A stretch of DNA of 64,000 bases from Diorhabda sublineata. Taxonomy: Eukaryota; Arthropoda; Insecta; Coleoptera; Chrysomelidae. Positions 34,986 through 47,720 of the stretch are shown piece after piece (positions within the stretch are counted from its first letter, which is position 1; each line of letters opens with the position of its first letter). The stretch covers positions 29,059,572 through 29,123,571 of the forward strand of contig NC_079485.1 of NCBI RefSeq assembly GCF_026230105.1, in the 5' to 3' direction. The notes under the pieces are model-generated. The model was not told the origin of the DNA and ran no database searches. It was given only the letters and a program-made list of their open reading frames with translations. A program made the position numbers and the translations under genes.

Positions 34986-37900
34986 TTTTGTTTTTTCATC
35001 TTAGTGATCTTTATTTTTATTTTTGTATAATCAGTATGACACAATGCTCTTAACATATTTTGTGGAAAAATATGTTAAGAATATGCAAAAAATGCATTTT
35101 TTCACCCGATACATTCCTTACAATTATTCGAATATCATTTCATACAAAAATATTCCAAGTATAACTGCAAAAAATATTTTTATAAAAATAGTGTATAAAA
35201 GATTTTTTAACAGAATTAAAGATTCAGAAGCATAAGATGTAGATGTAGATCTTATAAAAAATGTATATTTATTCTACAATAGATAAATACTTAATTTAAT
35301 TCCATTATCAATAAGAGTAATATTAAAATAATAGAAATTTAGTGGTAATATTTCAAATAAATTTCATTGTATTATCAAATAACTCTTAATAACGTTCAAA
35401 GATTTATATTAGTGCTATTTATACTACCTTACATCTCTTTGATGGCTTATTTAAAAAAAATGATTGAATAGCTAGATAAGTAATAATTAATAACATAAAA
35501 CTAGCTAATATGAACAATAAGATATCACGACATGATTCAAATGTTTATTATTAAGTTTTGATTAATTCTTTGTACAAATTTATATCTTCATTGTCTGAAG
35601 TAATGACCAATTATCACGAAAAATTATAAGAAATTTCCGTTTCAAGGTAGATGTAAGTAGATTTTGTATAAATAATACTTCAAATTTCACATTCAAGTTC
35701 ACGCGATTTCAGAAAACAACCTCGAATAACAAAATTTTTAATTGAAAAAAAAACTGCCATTTTCCATTCCAAATATTTTTACTATCAGTGATTAAACTGG
35801 TACCAGTTAATTTTTTTAATAAAACAGTAGTTAAAAACGAATTCCAAGAGTATCTGTCAAAACAAACAAAACCGGGAGTAAAAATTTTATTTATTTCACT
35901 TTCTGTAATTTAACTGTTCAAGAACGACGCAAACAAACTCCAATTCAGTAAACATAAATTTATAGTGATTTGTTGATGGCATAGTTCATAAAATGTTATT
36001 CTATATATTGAGCAAGAATTCTTAATATCTTTCGTCAAATTGTAATAATTTTGTGTGCGAAAAATCCCAATATACTCATAATGCAAGTAGTGATCCAGTT
36101 CTCTAAGGATTAACTCCACGGAACAAAGTCTTCAATACCACTTCTCTATACCATCAATTATCTTCTATCCGATACTTCGATTGACCACCTTGTTTTAATG
36201 GTAAGTTAATATTTCCAAGTTAAAAGCGTCCGACTTGACTGGACGCGAATGGACTAGACTGGCTTGGTGCGAAATGGGTCTAAGTGTGTGGTAAGGTAGC
36301 ACAAGTTTTCTTCTATCTTTTTGTGATCTATTCAGGACGAATAAATATTTCGGAATTATAAAAGAAGATGAACAAAAATCAAACGTTTCCTTTGTGATGA
36401 CTGAGTTGCCGCAACACCAAAATATACGCCAACATCGCTTGTCCGAATAACTCGCTTCTTTTCATGTAGTGGGTTTTTCTAAGAGGACGACATTATATAC
36501 TTCAGTCCAGTCCTGGATTAAAACTCTGTATATTAATTAAAAAATGGTTTACAACTTGTTTTCGTCTGAATTCTGAGTAGCAATCATCCAGATAAATATT
36601 TATCCACCTAGTCCCGAAATCACTGACTCTACTAACATGGATACATATGATGATGGGCATTCCATAATGTCCTTTAATAGACACTAAAAAATATGACACA
36701 ACGTAGACTCAGTTTTGTGTAGAAGATTATTTAGAAACAAAAGAGGTTTAGGAGGCAAATATCCATTTATGGTTTGTTGGTGCCTATCGATTTAAATAAA
36801 TTATTTATCGAATAAATCTTGTTTAATGATAGGTATTTCAAATCACGTTTTGGCGGTTTAATTCATTGTTAGAAATATTGAAATATAAAATAGAGGAAAA
36901 ATTCTTTTGTATTTATTGTGACATTCTTTTGGAATAATATCCTATCAAGTTCAAGTCACGTTACTTAATTTATTGTTAGTAATACCTGTAAAAGATGTAA
37001 ATATGATTGAAATTTTGTTATGAAAATCTGTATGATTTATTATAGCTTTTTTGACGTATTTCATTATAATAAAAAATTATGTTCATCACACATAATTTGT
37101 AGATTTATTTTCCTGGCTTATGTGATCGAATTACTCAAGAGATATATGTTATTGTTTCCCCCTCGTATAATTATTTCTCTGTTGATGATTAAGTAAGAAT
37201 TTGTTTGAATTGTTTAAAGGAATTTGCTGAATAAATGAAAGTCGAGACCAATGAAATGATAGGAGAACAGATGAAGGGGTGTGGAAGGAAGTTAAATAGT
37301 TAACAGCCATGTTAGAACAGCGATCTCGAAGAAGATAGTTCTATATCTTGTCAATGATTGGAAAAGCAATTAATTTTCAACACGGTGAGAATTACAATAA
37401 AAAGTAGTTTGGAAATATGCTTAATTATAGATTGATAGATTCTACCATAGCAAATAAGGTAAGGAAGAGGAATAGGTGTAGGTAAATGTCATGAATCTTT
37501 TTATTTCACAGCGGGAGGTAACAGTCTGAAAACTGTGGGTCAGAAACATTTGACGTAGTATTTCTATGTTACAGGTCAAAAAAATATCATTTATCTCATT
37601 AAGTTTTCATGTTTTATTTCATCTTGTTATTCAAAAACCTTACTAGACTACGTAATCTGATAATCTGATTATATAGAACTTTTCAAAATTGTAGTTACTA
37701 CAAAGTTATCAGTTCGGTGATCTCGTGGAGCTCCACATCGTTTTAAAAACTCGCTCATCACCATAAAACGTGTATTCCATGTATGTACATTCCAATATTG
37801 TGTCTAGTGGCAGTGTTCCATACCAGCAGCTGATTGTTTCCTATACTGAGAACTAAGTACTAGTCATGTGAAAAAGGAAAAAACTCGAACAGTAAGAGCT

Positions 37901-38199
37901 GCAAAAATATTGGTAAGGCAATCTGCTTCTGCGAAGCAGATCCTCTATCAAGTGTAGTCTAGTAACCCAACATACATAAATTTATTGCTCGAAAAAATTC
38001 ATAAGAACCAATTCGAACTATGATTTTTTTTTCCAATAACAAAGCCCACAGCACGATATTTTAGGAAGAGAAAAATATAAGAAGTCTCTGCTCGGTTCTT
38101 CAGTCACGAGGGTCGTGACCTCTTTGGAGTATACCTATTCCTTCAACGAAATATGAGAAAATTGGTCTGTGAATTTTTTGATTTCATCAGACCAACTCA
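34986..38199. other. Long stretch with nothing assignable
   Basis: Very AT-rich. Open frames at 35023-35235, 35910-36119 and 36502-36699 show no motif. A perfect small hairpin, ATCTGCTTC-tgc-GAAGCAGAT, lies at 37921-37941. A host intron or intergenic DNA are both possible. Confidence 0.4.
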
Positions 38200-38690
38200 A
38201 AGGCGACCGGCCTCTTCTTTTTTTATAGACTGATTAGTCCTTTTTAAAATCCGCTAAATTCTAATGGAGCACCAAACTTCAGCTGAATCAATATATTTGT
38301 GCTCCTTCCAATGTTCGGACCAGATTCATTTTAGTGTTTTTGGTTATGTATGCACTTTTGGCCAAGTCTATTCTTCGTCTACGCATCCAGCAATGTAACT
38401 TATTATTGACCCCAGATATGTAAAGCTATTGACCCTTTTGAAATCGTCAAACAGATGGATTCTGTTTACCATTATCATTAATTCTATTTTGTTTCTGGCC
38501 ATTTCCTCCTACGTTCCGGCAAATATGTTGTGGTTAGCATATCGTAAGCTGCTTATTCGATCTTCCCCAACATGAATTCTACCCTTTCATTCTAGAAAGT
38601 TTCTCATTATAGCTGCTGTTGGTGATACAACACACCTTTATTTTACACATCTTTGTTGATCTCGACTCAAAATATGTTCTATTTTGACTA
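38200..38690 (-). pseudogene. LINE reverse transcriptase fragment
   Basis: Minus-strand fragments: EFMLGKIEQAAYDMLTTT-like region equivalent to the RYADD box (aspartates lost), NGMARNKIELMIMVNRIHLF-like sequence equivalent to N..KTK.m, then VNSFTYLGSI-like sequence and RRRIDLAKSAYITKNTKMN. The order fits the palm-to-thumb part of a CR1/jockey-like ORF2. It is heavily mutated and no open frame remains. Confidence 0.55.
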
Positions 38691-38761
38691 GAGAGGTACT
38701 TGCAAAGGGAAGATTTTTATTAAGTTGATTAAATGATCTAAAATGTCCATTTGAATGACTA

Positions 38762-38966
38762 CAGTTTGGCAAATACAGGAGTGAATGAAAACAATGAAAT
38801 TAGGTACCGACGCAGTACTCTTTACTATCTAACAGACACAATAGAACTGACAATACTAGTCAAGTATACCTATTTGTGAGACCGTACTAATCCCTACTAC
38901 CATCATCTAGTAACGCGCATTGACGGGCATGGCTATTTCTCACCCATTCCTGTATTTGCCAAAGTG
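38762..38966. mobile_element. 205-bp MITE with TA duplication
   Basis: Ends CAGTTTGGCAAATACAGGAG and, inverted from the right, CACTTTGGCAAATACAGGAA; TA at 38760-38761 and 38967-38968. No coding capacity. The TA target and CAGT-like start suggest it was moved by a Tc1/mariner transposase. Confidence 0.75.
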
Positions 38967-38968
38967 TA

Positions 38969-39829
38969 CTTTCTATGACCTATTGCAGAAATACTCGATA
39001 ATAGTTGACATGATCTGTCTTTTATATTTCCATTTGTTTCCGCTGTTTCCTGTATAGTAAAAGCAGGTATAACGATTTATAACGGTAAAAGTTTATTGAT
39101 ATGCTCTATATTTGACAGATTAAATATGACAACGTTGTATGTGTAGATTTCTGGCTATGGTTGCGTAGAAAGAATCAGCAGGGGGCCGTTTCTTCTGGAC
39201 CACGTATTGTGTCGCTGGCTTCGATTTATATTTTAATGTGTTTTCCCCAAAACAAATGGACGACCATAGTCGGTACTTTTGAGTCCCGATACTTCGGTGT
39301 CGGCTGGCCGTTGTCGGTGTATACCCGTTCATCGAAGCTATATTTATTATGTGTTATGAATGTTCAATGTCCAACTGTTTAATTTAGTCTATAAACACTA
39401 TTATTTATCGACGGAATAGACCAACAGTTATTATATGTTAGGTTTATTTTGTCATTATCTGGAATAATCGTCATAAACAATATTATGGCATCATTGATTT
39501 CTATATAACTTATGAATATATTCAATAAGAATTAATGGGAATAAAGTTTCCCAGCAGATACCTTTTTATATACGGGGGAGGGTGAACAACTTTATTATTG
39601 GCATATTCTATCTAAAAGCATCAGACAATAAAATTTTCTCTCAACCACCGTGCTCATAGCAAATGAGACGGAACTTTATACAAGCCACAGCCTATTAGAA
39701 TATGTCTTTTAAAATTATTGGTTAAAGTATATTGTAATATATGAATAATATACCATAAAATGCATTAACAAGCAATAATTGAGATTAGTAACGGAGGCTT
39801 TAATTCGAAAACGTAGGTAGTGCGGTCCA
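38969..39829. other. Unassigned; less AT-rich open segment at 39.12-39.38 kb
   Basis: The segment 39120-39382 is open on both strands (70 and 73 codons) and less AT-rich than its surroundings. The minus frame is basic (KYKSKPATQYVVQKKRPPAD) but matches no family I know. Confidence 0.35.
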
Positions 39830-40900
39830 TGAGCTCTTAACTTAACATACAAAGGTCATAAACATCCACTGTGATTATTTTTCGATATATTCCCCCTGTA
39901 CTTCCAAACACTTTTCAAAACGACTAACTAAAGCTTCTAAGTTACTATAAAAAATATGATGATGCACCTTTAGAGTCAAAATATTCGTATACCGCCTATT
40001 TAATTTCATCGTCGCTGATAAATCTTTCGATCCTTAACTGGGCGTTTGACTTTGCGAGCATAAAATAGTCGGGCGGTGCGAGATCAGGGCTATATTGTGG
40101 GTATTCAATCTTTGTGGAACCGCATTCGTATACAGTGTCCTTTAAAACGAAGCAGTGTGGACTGGAACAACTTCGGTTGCTTTTGCCACGATAATTTTTC
40201 AACGCAACTGAGTCGGACTAATATACCGGTTTTATTTGATACTTCATCAATCAAAAGGGTACCCTCGCAGTCCCAAAATATTGCAGCTATCACTTTTTGA
40301 TGCTTCTCGTGACCATATTTTTTTGAACCCGAGGCCACTCCGTGAAACCCCTTTTAGATGTCGGATATTAAAAAATCGTAGTTTCATCGCCCGTTATAAC
40401 TGATTAAATTACACTTCTTTGGTCCTCAGAGTAGAGCTGTACAGTATTTTAATCGACGCTGCTTCTGCCCTGCGCTGAGGATTCGTGCACTAATTTTTGC
40501 CACACTTAAATGCTCATGTAGTATCCTTAGAACACTTGTTTTGGAAATACCAGACTATGCTGCAAGTCCTTCACAACAATTTCTTAGACTACCTTAATGT
40601 TCTCTGGAGTAGTCACAGGACCTCCTACAAGTGGGTCATCTTCTAATGATTTCCATCTCCATCGAATCAACTTGGACCATGTTTCAATTGTGGAAAATAA
40701 TGGACACAATTTGAAACTTTGTGTATAGCTTGTTGAGATTTATCACTAACCCGTGAAATGAAGTGAAGAATTTCGCGAACTCATTCACTTATCAGAATCT
40801 GCATTTTGCATTCTCTCTTAATCCTAGCATCTTCGGGAGTCCATTGAGGACATAATTCCTCGACGAGAGTTCTGTTAACTTATTTGAGATTATTTAATTT
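39830..40900 (-). pseudogene. Long mariner transposase remnant
   Basis: Minus strand. The N-terminal block (40900-40640) is degraded; then RWRWKSLEDDPLVGGPVTTP, ENIKVV and a linker; VITGDETTIF (first aspartate kept); the open frame 40338-40105 starting ASGSKKYGHEKHQKVIAAIF and WDCEGTLLIDEV; FVLKDTVYECGS in place of the second block; and EYPQYSPDLAPPDYFMLAKS with the third aspartate. It ends around GRYRGNISK near 39860. Frameshifts occur between blocks. The 3' flank (AAGAGCTCATGGAC) is shared with the fragment at 42.6-42.8 kb, marking them as one family. Confidence 0.8.
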
Positions 40901-41553
40901 TATAGCGTTTTCTCTATTGTATTGTAGCTGATTCCATGGAAGGCTTCAGGTCCTACAAATCGTTCATCCGCCTCTTTCATGCAATTTCAACGGTTTTATA
41001 AAACTACCTCTAGAATTTTGATTTAATTTAATCGAATACCACCCCACAAACTGCCCTCCCTAAAAAAAGTATGACATAGCCTCACATATTTTCGAAATTT
41101 TCTTTGGGAACCGAAATATAGAAGGTGGTAGGCTTTCAAATTGACACACTGCAGATATTTGAAAATTGTTTTTATATTCTTACTGTTGCGAATTGTTGTT
41201 TATCGATGTTAAACAGCAGAACATTTAATCTAAATCAAAATCATATGACATTAAGAATACCTAGTTATAATTCAACTACCAACTAGTAATTGATGAGAAG
41301 TACTTTAGCAGGTTGAAAGTAAATCTTCAAATGCGATCACAACTGTTCACTTCAGCTTAACTGATTCTGCAACGGTTTGTTACTCATTTAATTAACATCA
41401 ATTTAGAGACAATCTGTAACCGCATCTATCTACAATTCAATCTAATTTTTTGCGTAGAACGATGCCACGGAAAACCGGAATACGGTTAGAAATAACCTAC
41501 ACTTTAGCTCTGAATTACAGTAATAAATTAACTGAAGGTGTTTTGAAAGTATG

Positions 41554-41561
<8 letters not shown>
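40901..41561. other. No recognisable feature
   Basis: AT-rich; nothing assignable. Confidence 0.4.

Positions 41562-41611
<50 letters not shown>
41562..41611. repeat. (TA)n microsatellite
   Basis: Perfect TA tract of about 50 bases. Confidence 0.95.
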
Positions 41612-41612
<1 letters not shown>

Positions 41613-41742
41613 TGTTAAGTTAGTGGGATTGTGGCAGAATTAAAGACAAAAATGTACTAACTCTAAGATATTCCGAACTTTAGAAAACTTATGTATTCAT
41701 TGTCTGGGTATTAAGAATTGCGGAATTTATCACACGAAAACG

Positions 41743-41745
<3 letters not shown>

Positions 41746-41822
<77 letters not shown>
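41746..41822. repeat. (TA)n microsatellite, longest in the window
   Basis: Perfect 77-base tract followed by GATAGATA, only 134 bases after the previous tract. Confidence 0.95.
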
Positions 41823-41824
<2 letters not shown>

Positions 41825-42609
41825 TAGATAAAAATGTGAAAGGTTCAGTAAATTGATTAATTCGACTAAATTTGACATAATTTTCGACAGGCATTAATAT
41901 AAATGATGAATAACAAATTAGATTCGCCACGATTACTTTTGACTTGAGTCATGATTTTCTTGTATGTACTTGATGGAACTGGCGGTGACAGTATAAAATT
42001 ACGTTATAATTCAAATTATAATGAATTTGCAACGAAAGACCGATGTCGCTTTCTATATCATAATCAGCCGAAGAAATATGTATTATAATGTCATTAAATA
42101 ACTTTATTTTAATCTGTACAAGCACCACATCAATTTACTTAGAATCAGTTGTCAGTTAAAAAAGTTCAACAGTTATAATTTTTGGTACGCTACATGTCAC
42201 ATTAAAATATTCGAACGCATAAACAAGAGCTAACGCCACAAGTCAGATTTCTGTCGAGAACGCTATGTTTGGTTAATATTTACGGTCGGTTTTTTGTTGT
42301 AACCCGTGGTTAACTATTCGTTTAGACTGATCACAGGTCCACTGTGGATGACCGACAAACAGTTTTTATAAAGGATGTCCCAAAACATTACTTTATCACT
42401 GTCATAAAGGAAGCTTTGACATATATTTTTATAAGGTATGAAAAGTGGAAAACAAGCAACAACAGCAAAAAGTGTTTGGCAAACTAAGCCTAAGGAAATC
42501 GCTGGAAAACACACTTACCGCAATATTAGGAGAAAAAAAAGTATCAGAGAAAGAGGTTATTAATCAAGCTCGAAATAGAAAAGTGTGCAAAAATTTATGA
42601 ATAAAAGAT
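41823..42609. other. No recognisable feature
   Basis: AT-rich; the open frame at 42314-42514 (minus) is hydrophobic without motif. Confidence 0.4.
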
Positions 42610-42830
42610 AAAGCATAGCGATTGACCATAAAGCCCTGATCTGGAACCGTCCAACTATTTTTTGGTCGCTAAAGGCCGAGGTGTTTTGACTTCAAGATGG
42701 ATCATATTTTTTATAATGGTATAGAAGCTTTAGTTGGTAGACAGGGAGAATGTATTGAAAAATAACAGTTTTTTTCATTGATGACTAAGAGCTCATGGAC
42801 ACTACGTCTATCAGCAAATTACAAAATTTT
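42610..42830 (+). pseudogene. Mariner transposase C-terminal remnant
   Basis: The plus strand reads the third catalytic region in degraded form (PS-NYFLVAK in place of PSDYfLF), then a charged helix and LVGRQGECIEK before the stop at about 42760. The trailer AAGAGCTCATGGACACTACG matches that of the 39.8-40.9 kb mariner, so this is the 3' end of a second copy in opposite orientation. Confidence 0.55.
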
Positions 42831-43394
42831 ACAGTTTCTTTAGCATTCTTATTGTCCCGATGTAGCTTGTCGAATTTCCAATTCAAAATTTCATAAAAAA
42901 TAAAAATATAGTTCCATCAAAACCAATAGTGATTTTCTATAATCTACACAATTAGATCTTTTCCAATAAGTTGATAGTTATATACCAAAATTATCATTAA
43001 TAAATGATTAGTTTATTGAATTGGAATTTATCACAACAAATTTGACAAAATTTCTAGTTTCTTCTGAATTAGATATTCTAATTATCATTTTTATATCATA
43101 AAATTTAAATTCATTAATATTATCGTAATCACTTTCATCCCTCTATGAGGAAAAGGTTACAAGTATCAACTAAGGACAAAAATTTAAGAGAACTTGAGAG
43201 GTATATTTGTTCATCGCTTTTCTACAGAAGAAATGTGTGACTGCACATCATTCGTGTTGCTTTGGACTCATCAAATGAAGCACGTAGAATCTAGAGATCA
43301 CACATCAGAAACAATATGCTGCAAGTCACCATAGCTTATCAATCATGTTGAATTCTGTCGTTTAAGAATTTCCACGCTGTATCTATCTGATTAA
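42831..43394. other. No recognisable feature
   Basis: AT-rich; nothing assignable. Confidence 0.4.
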
Positions 43395-43830
43395 AAAAAG
43401 CGATACTATTTCCCTATGTGTTGACTGCTCATTGCTTTTTCATTGATAACTTCCGCGATTTGATTGTGAATGTGAGATGGAGACACACACTTCCATAAGA
43501 GGCTAATTTTTAAGCCTCTTGTCATTTCAATCATCCCGAACGACATCATTTCGCTCTATGTTATCTGCTTATTGCTTCTCCAACTTTTATCTTTCACGAA
43601 TCGACTGGGAATGTGAGATGGAGACACACACTTCCATAAGAGGCTAATTTTTAAGCCTTTTGTCATTACAATCATCCTAAACGACACCATTTCGATTTAT
43701 GTTGTCTGCTCATTGATTCTCAATTATTAACTTTCACGATTTGACTGGGAATGTAAGATGAGGGCACACACTTCCATAAGAGAAAAAAATTCTAAGCGAC
43801 TTTAAATTTGAATCATCCCAAACCCTCTAG
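43395..43830. repeat. Tandem array, three units of about 141 bp
   Basis: The phrase GAGACACACACTTCCATAAG recurs at a spacing of 141 then 140 bases (anchors near 43471, 43612 and 43752). Each unit contains an ATGTGAGATG motif, a CTCATTGCTT-like block and AATCATCC. Units 1 and 2 are the most similar; unit 3 has a small deletion. No coding potential. It looks like a short satellite array. Confidence 0.9.
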
Positions 43831-44744
43831 GCATTTTCATTAAGGATACACATAGTTATCATCTATTTCCACAATTATTATATTTTCTCGAAGAAAGTGA
43901 AGTTTACTCAAAGTCTTAAGATATTCAGACGCTGCCTGAAGCATCAGAAAAGCGAAGGGTGGACTGCATATGTTAATTGAAGCCTTTTCTTTGACCCTTT
44001 CTGAATAGAATCGATCCCGTGGATGAAGCCTCGAGGTCCTGCAATTTAGTATACACTGGGGAGAAGGACGACCTCGTTACTTATTTTATCAAATCAAACA
44101 TAACGTTGTTTGTTAATCATTTATATACTTTATCATTTTCAATCATCACTATTTATTTTGTATTGTAAAGACAACAAATGAAAATGATTTTTTTTTAATT
44201 TAAAAATAAAGATTCAAAGGGACGTTAATAAATATATTAACATTCCGTAATATAAATGGGGTACAAAAGTAGAAGCCAGCCCAACACAATACTCTGGTCT
44301 TTTAACAAAGTTTTCAGTAAGAAAGCTTCTTGAGTCGGAGCATAAACAAATTCCCGTAGGCAAGAGAATAAACTTTATGAGAAAGAGTTGTCAGCGGCAA
44401 TGTTGAGTAAAATCTATAAAATGGCTAAGAATATACTCGTTGGAGAATTTTAGAATATTTTAACATATTTTAAAGAGCTTTGTTGGCTTAATTTGATTCA
44501 AAATAAACCAGAGATGCTACTAGAACCAAATGTAATTTAAATAAAAAAAAATTCTCAATAATTGGCTATTACAAGTATTATTCATATAGAATATTGTGAA
44601 TTTTCGTTTAATTTTCCATATACATTTTTAGGTATACCACATGTGTCATAAAAGTAATGAAACCGATTTTTAATTTAACCAAAGCCTCTTAGTTTTCAAG
44701 TGGTATGATTTTTAGTTGCTCGATTACAGCCTTTTGCATGTTCT
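43831..44744. other. No recognisable feature
   Basis: AT-rich; nothing assignable. Confidence 0.4.
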
Positions 44745-45040
44745 CCAGACCTCTCCCAAGATTTGTTTCAATTTTGGAAAAGTCATAATAATTCTTGGTG
44801 ATTAGCTATCTTCTGAAAAAGGTTCCTTCGATTGCACTTCTGTTTCGTTGTAAGATTTTTCGGCACCATATCAACATGAGTCCTTTGTATGTTCAAATCG
44901 ACTATCATAATTTGATGTACATCCTTTTTCTTAAGCACCGGTCAGATCTTACAAGAGTCCTCGCACGTTTTCGACAGTTTTTGAAGTTAAAGGTCTTACC
45001 AAGTGAAGTCAACGTCTTTTCGGTTTTTCAAAAATGATTT
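44745..45040 (-). pseudogene. Mariner transposase, helix-turn-helix to linker remnant
   Basis: Minus strand: TSKTVENVRGLL, a degraded helix, then LNIQRTHVDMVPKNLTTKQK and CNRRNLFQKIANHQELL before a stop. This corresponds to the stretch after the second helix-turn-helix (lnm.kv.akmVPknLt.eQK..R...c.dl). The catalytic domain is not visible. The sequence differs from family A. Confidence 0.6.
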
Positions 45041-45815
45041 TTGTTAGCAGTTCTCACTTTTCTACAGCGATTAATCAAGTATTATATAATGTTGCTTCAA
45101 ATTTCAATGTTTCATATTTGTAATACATAACTTCACTAATTAAACTATGAAAAATAACTTCTATCAAACCATGTAAAGTTATTTTTTCAATTTAGTTAAT
45201 GTTGACTGTCTCAAGGGTATTAGAGGATATAGGTTGCCCAGTTTGGTTTCAAATATGGAAAATCTAGAAGTATACACACGACGTAAAATAATTGCCAAAG
45301 TTTTATGAACCAAATCAAGAATTGAAGAAATCGTTTACAATTAATCATTATGTAGGAATAGGAATATCCAGGTATTTCGATTGAAAGATCGACAACTTAT
45401 AAACAACGGTATCATAATAAAATCCCACAAAAATATCCAATATAATTAAATTTGGAATGAAACACCAAGTTTATTATTGAATATTTTAGATCTTTTCTTT
45501 CGGATTAAAAATATATTGGGTTTTATTTGTATTCTTAAAAAAGAGAAAAGACAAATTCATGCCATTCCTATGTTCTCGATTGTCAGTTTTCAACATAAGA
45601 TGTCACTTGTTGATTAATCAAGTTACCGGGCAACCTATCCTCTACCAGCTTAAGCTGTACCTTCTTCGTCTTGCCACCCTTTCGAATTGTCTTATTTCGC
45701 TGTCTGTCCTTTTTGTCCTCTTGACTTTGGCGTCTATCGTCTCTTTCTATGATGTACTTTATTATCTCAAGCTGGACGTATCAACTTGACTAACGGCGAG
45801 CGTTTGGAACGGTCA
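45041..45815. other. No assignable feature
   Basis: The open frame at 45559-45789 is hydrophobic on the plus strand; its complement reads a basic, stop-broken peptide (QFERVARRRRYSLSW). It may be LINE debris, but this is not demonstrable. Confidence 0.35.
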
Positions 45816-45913
45816 AAACTGCGACAACCAGCGATATCCTCGAAAAAGTTCAATAAATGGTACTAGGTAATGTATAGACTCAAAAAGAGACTGAACTTTT
45901 CAGACAGTCCTCG
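45816..45913 (-). mobile_element. Solo mariner end
   Basis: Minus strand from 45913: CGAGGACTGTCTGAAAAGTT, preceded by TA (45914-45915), in the manner of a mariner terminal repeat. About 90 bases are like element sequence; no partner end or transposase adjoins it. Confidence 0.45.
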
Positions 45914-45915
45914 TA

Positions 45916-47139
45916 TATGGTGTAGTAGTTCTATAGCAAAAAATTGAGTGGTTGATAAATACTCAATATTTATTAAAAATTGTAAATTTCTGATCCTAAA
46001 AATGATTAACTTTCGTCATATTTGCCATAGCTTTCACTTTCGGTTGAAAAATGATATAACGTCATTATATCTGACCATTTAAATAATTCCTCATCGATTA
46101 TTCGTAGACTTGGTGACTTCCTTGCAGTCTCAGAACAGTATCTAATTGATTATGCATCTGACTAATTTTTATTAGTATACTTATGTCGGTGATGAAACTA
46201 AATCATATGAACTCGCCTTCACGACAATAAGTTCAAATATTGTGTAAAGATTATTTGGAGTAATTTATTATTTTTTTATTTAATATTAATCCACATTTAG
46301 GTTCACGTATCTTGGGCGATGTCCCATGCTGCGTTCTTATAGATTGATATATTGAACCAGCGGCATATGCTTTTTAATTGGAAGTTATTTTTTATCTTTA
46401 AATAATGCTAATCAAAGAAGTGACCCCCTCCGTGTTTCTCAACGTATTATAAAACTATATTGTGTCTATTGATGTTGACTGTATAATTAAGAGGCTTTCC
46501 AAAGTTGCACTATTTTGAGGTAATAAATCCATTATTTCAAAACAGTTGATAATAAAATATACAAGCTGCAGCTATTCTTGAATAGGACAAAAAAGCATTT
46601 GCCTTTTGTCGTAATTAAATCATAAATTAAATATGATTCAGAATCTTCAAAATGTGTATTAGATATGTCATAATGTATATCATTTATACAAGCGCTAGAA
46701 ATCATTAGAATGTTAAGAAAAGTTTAGATTCAACTACAAAAACTGATAACGGACTATCACTGTTCGTTTGTATGAGAAATTTAGAGACATCTGTGGCCAT
46801 AAGAGGACAGTGGAATGTGGACTGATGGACTACCCAAAATAGCAACAACGCGAGGGTGCCAAAAGAATTTCTAAATACTGACGAAAAGTGACTTTGATAT
46901 CTCAAAAGAAAAAAAATTTATTTCAAAAATAATCCAAGGTAAATAGTTATATATAGATAACAAATAACAACTGATGTCTTCTACACAGTCCATGGCAACA
47001 AATTTTTTGACCACATCGTTATCTTTGAGCCCCTTGCGCTCGTGAAATTTGACGGTTTTTCTGCCTTTCGTAACAAGCTATTGAAACTGTTTGTGATGAT
47101 TTGCTGACAAATTAATTTATTCAAAATGGACACTAGCTA
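45916..47139. other. No assignable feature
   Basis: The open frame at 46705-46905 has no motif. A basic peptide on the minus strand near 47.05 kb (KFHERKGLKDNDVVKKFVAM) could be fossil coding sequence but is not identifiable. Confidence 0.35.
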
Positions 47140-47718
47140 CAAGGGTTGCCTTTTAAGTTTTTACAAAAAGTGAACTAGAAACTAAAAAGTTCGAAACATG
47201 ATATTTAATTGTTTTTTAGAACTATTCGCTCTTAAAGTCTACACATTTTTTATACGCTCAAAACATTCTGAATACATTTTTTCCACTCTGTAGAAACATG
47301 GGTTTTAAAGTCTTAGGAGAAAAACAAGTTAGTAGGCGATAAATTGGGTGAATACGGGCAATGAAACATTAATTACATGTTTTTCTCCTTCAAATATTCA
47401 GTTTTATGCTCAATCACATTGTATTGCTGTATGCGATATCCTAAGAAACGCATCTATCTGTCTGCGAGTCACATGCCGATCTTTTTTAATCATGTTGTGT
47501 ACAGCATCGATGACAATCGATTTTGGCTGAATTTCTCAACATTCATCACTGACGGGCGCGCAACCATGACGAAAGTCTCCAAATCATAAACAGTCTTCTC
47601 TAACGATGCTTCATTAATAAAAGTTCCACAAAACGATTCTATGCATTGTTGTTGTGTGGTTCCATAAATCATAAGCGCCACCTATTGTCCGATTATAAAA
47701 CTTAAAAGGCAACCCTCA
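47140..47718 (-). mobile_element. Mariner family C (579 bp), both ends, N-terminal coding only
   Basis: Ends: CAAGGGTTGCCTTTTAAGTT at 47140 and, inverted, TGAGGGTTGCCTTTTAAGTT at 47718, with TA outside each. The minus frame 47681-47490 reads GTTQQQCIESFCGTFINEAS then LEKTVYD, the first helix-turn-helix. A later shifted frame continues into KSIVIDAVHNMIKKD and RRQIDAFLRIS. The catalytic two-thirds is deleted, leaving the two ends close together. Confidence 0.85.
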
Positions 47719-47720
47719 TA

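Noticed and set aside
39120..39382. Overlapping open frames on both strands as a gene
   Set aside because: Neither frame has a recognisable domain; only the base composition is unusual.
43395..43830. CRISPR-like array
   Set aside because: Units of 141 bp are similar along their length, with no short repeat/unique spacer structure, and the DNA is eukaryotic.
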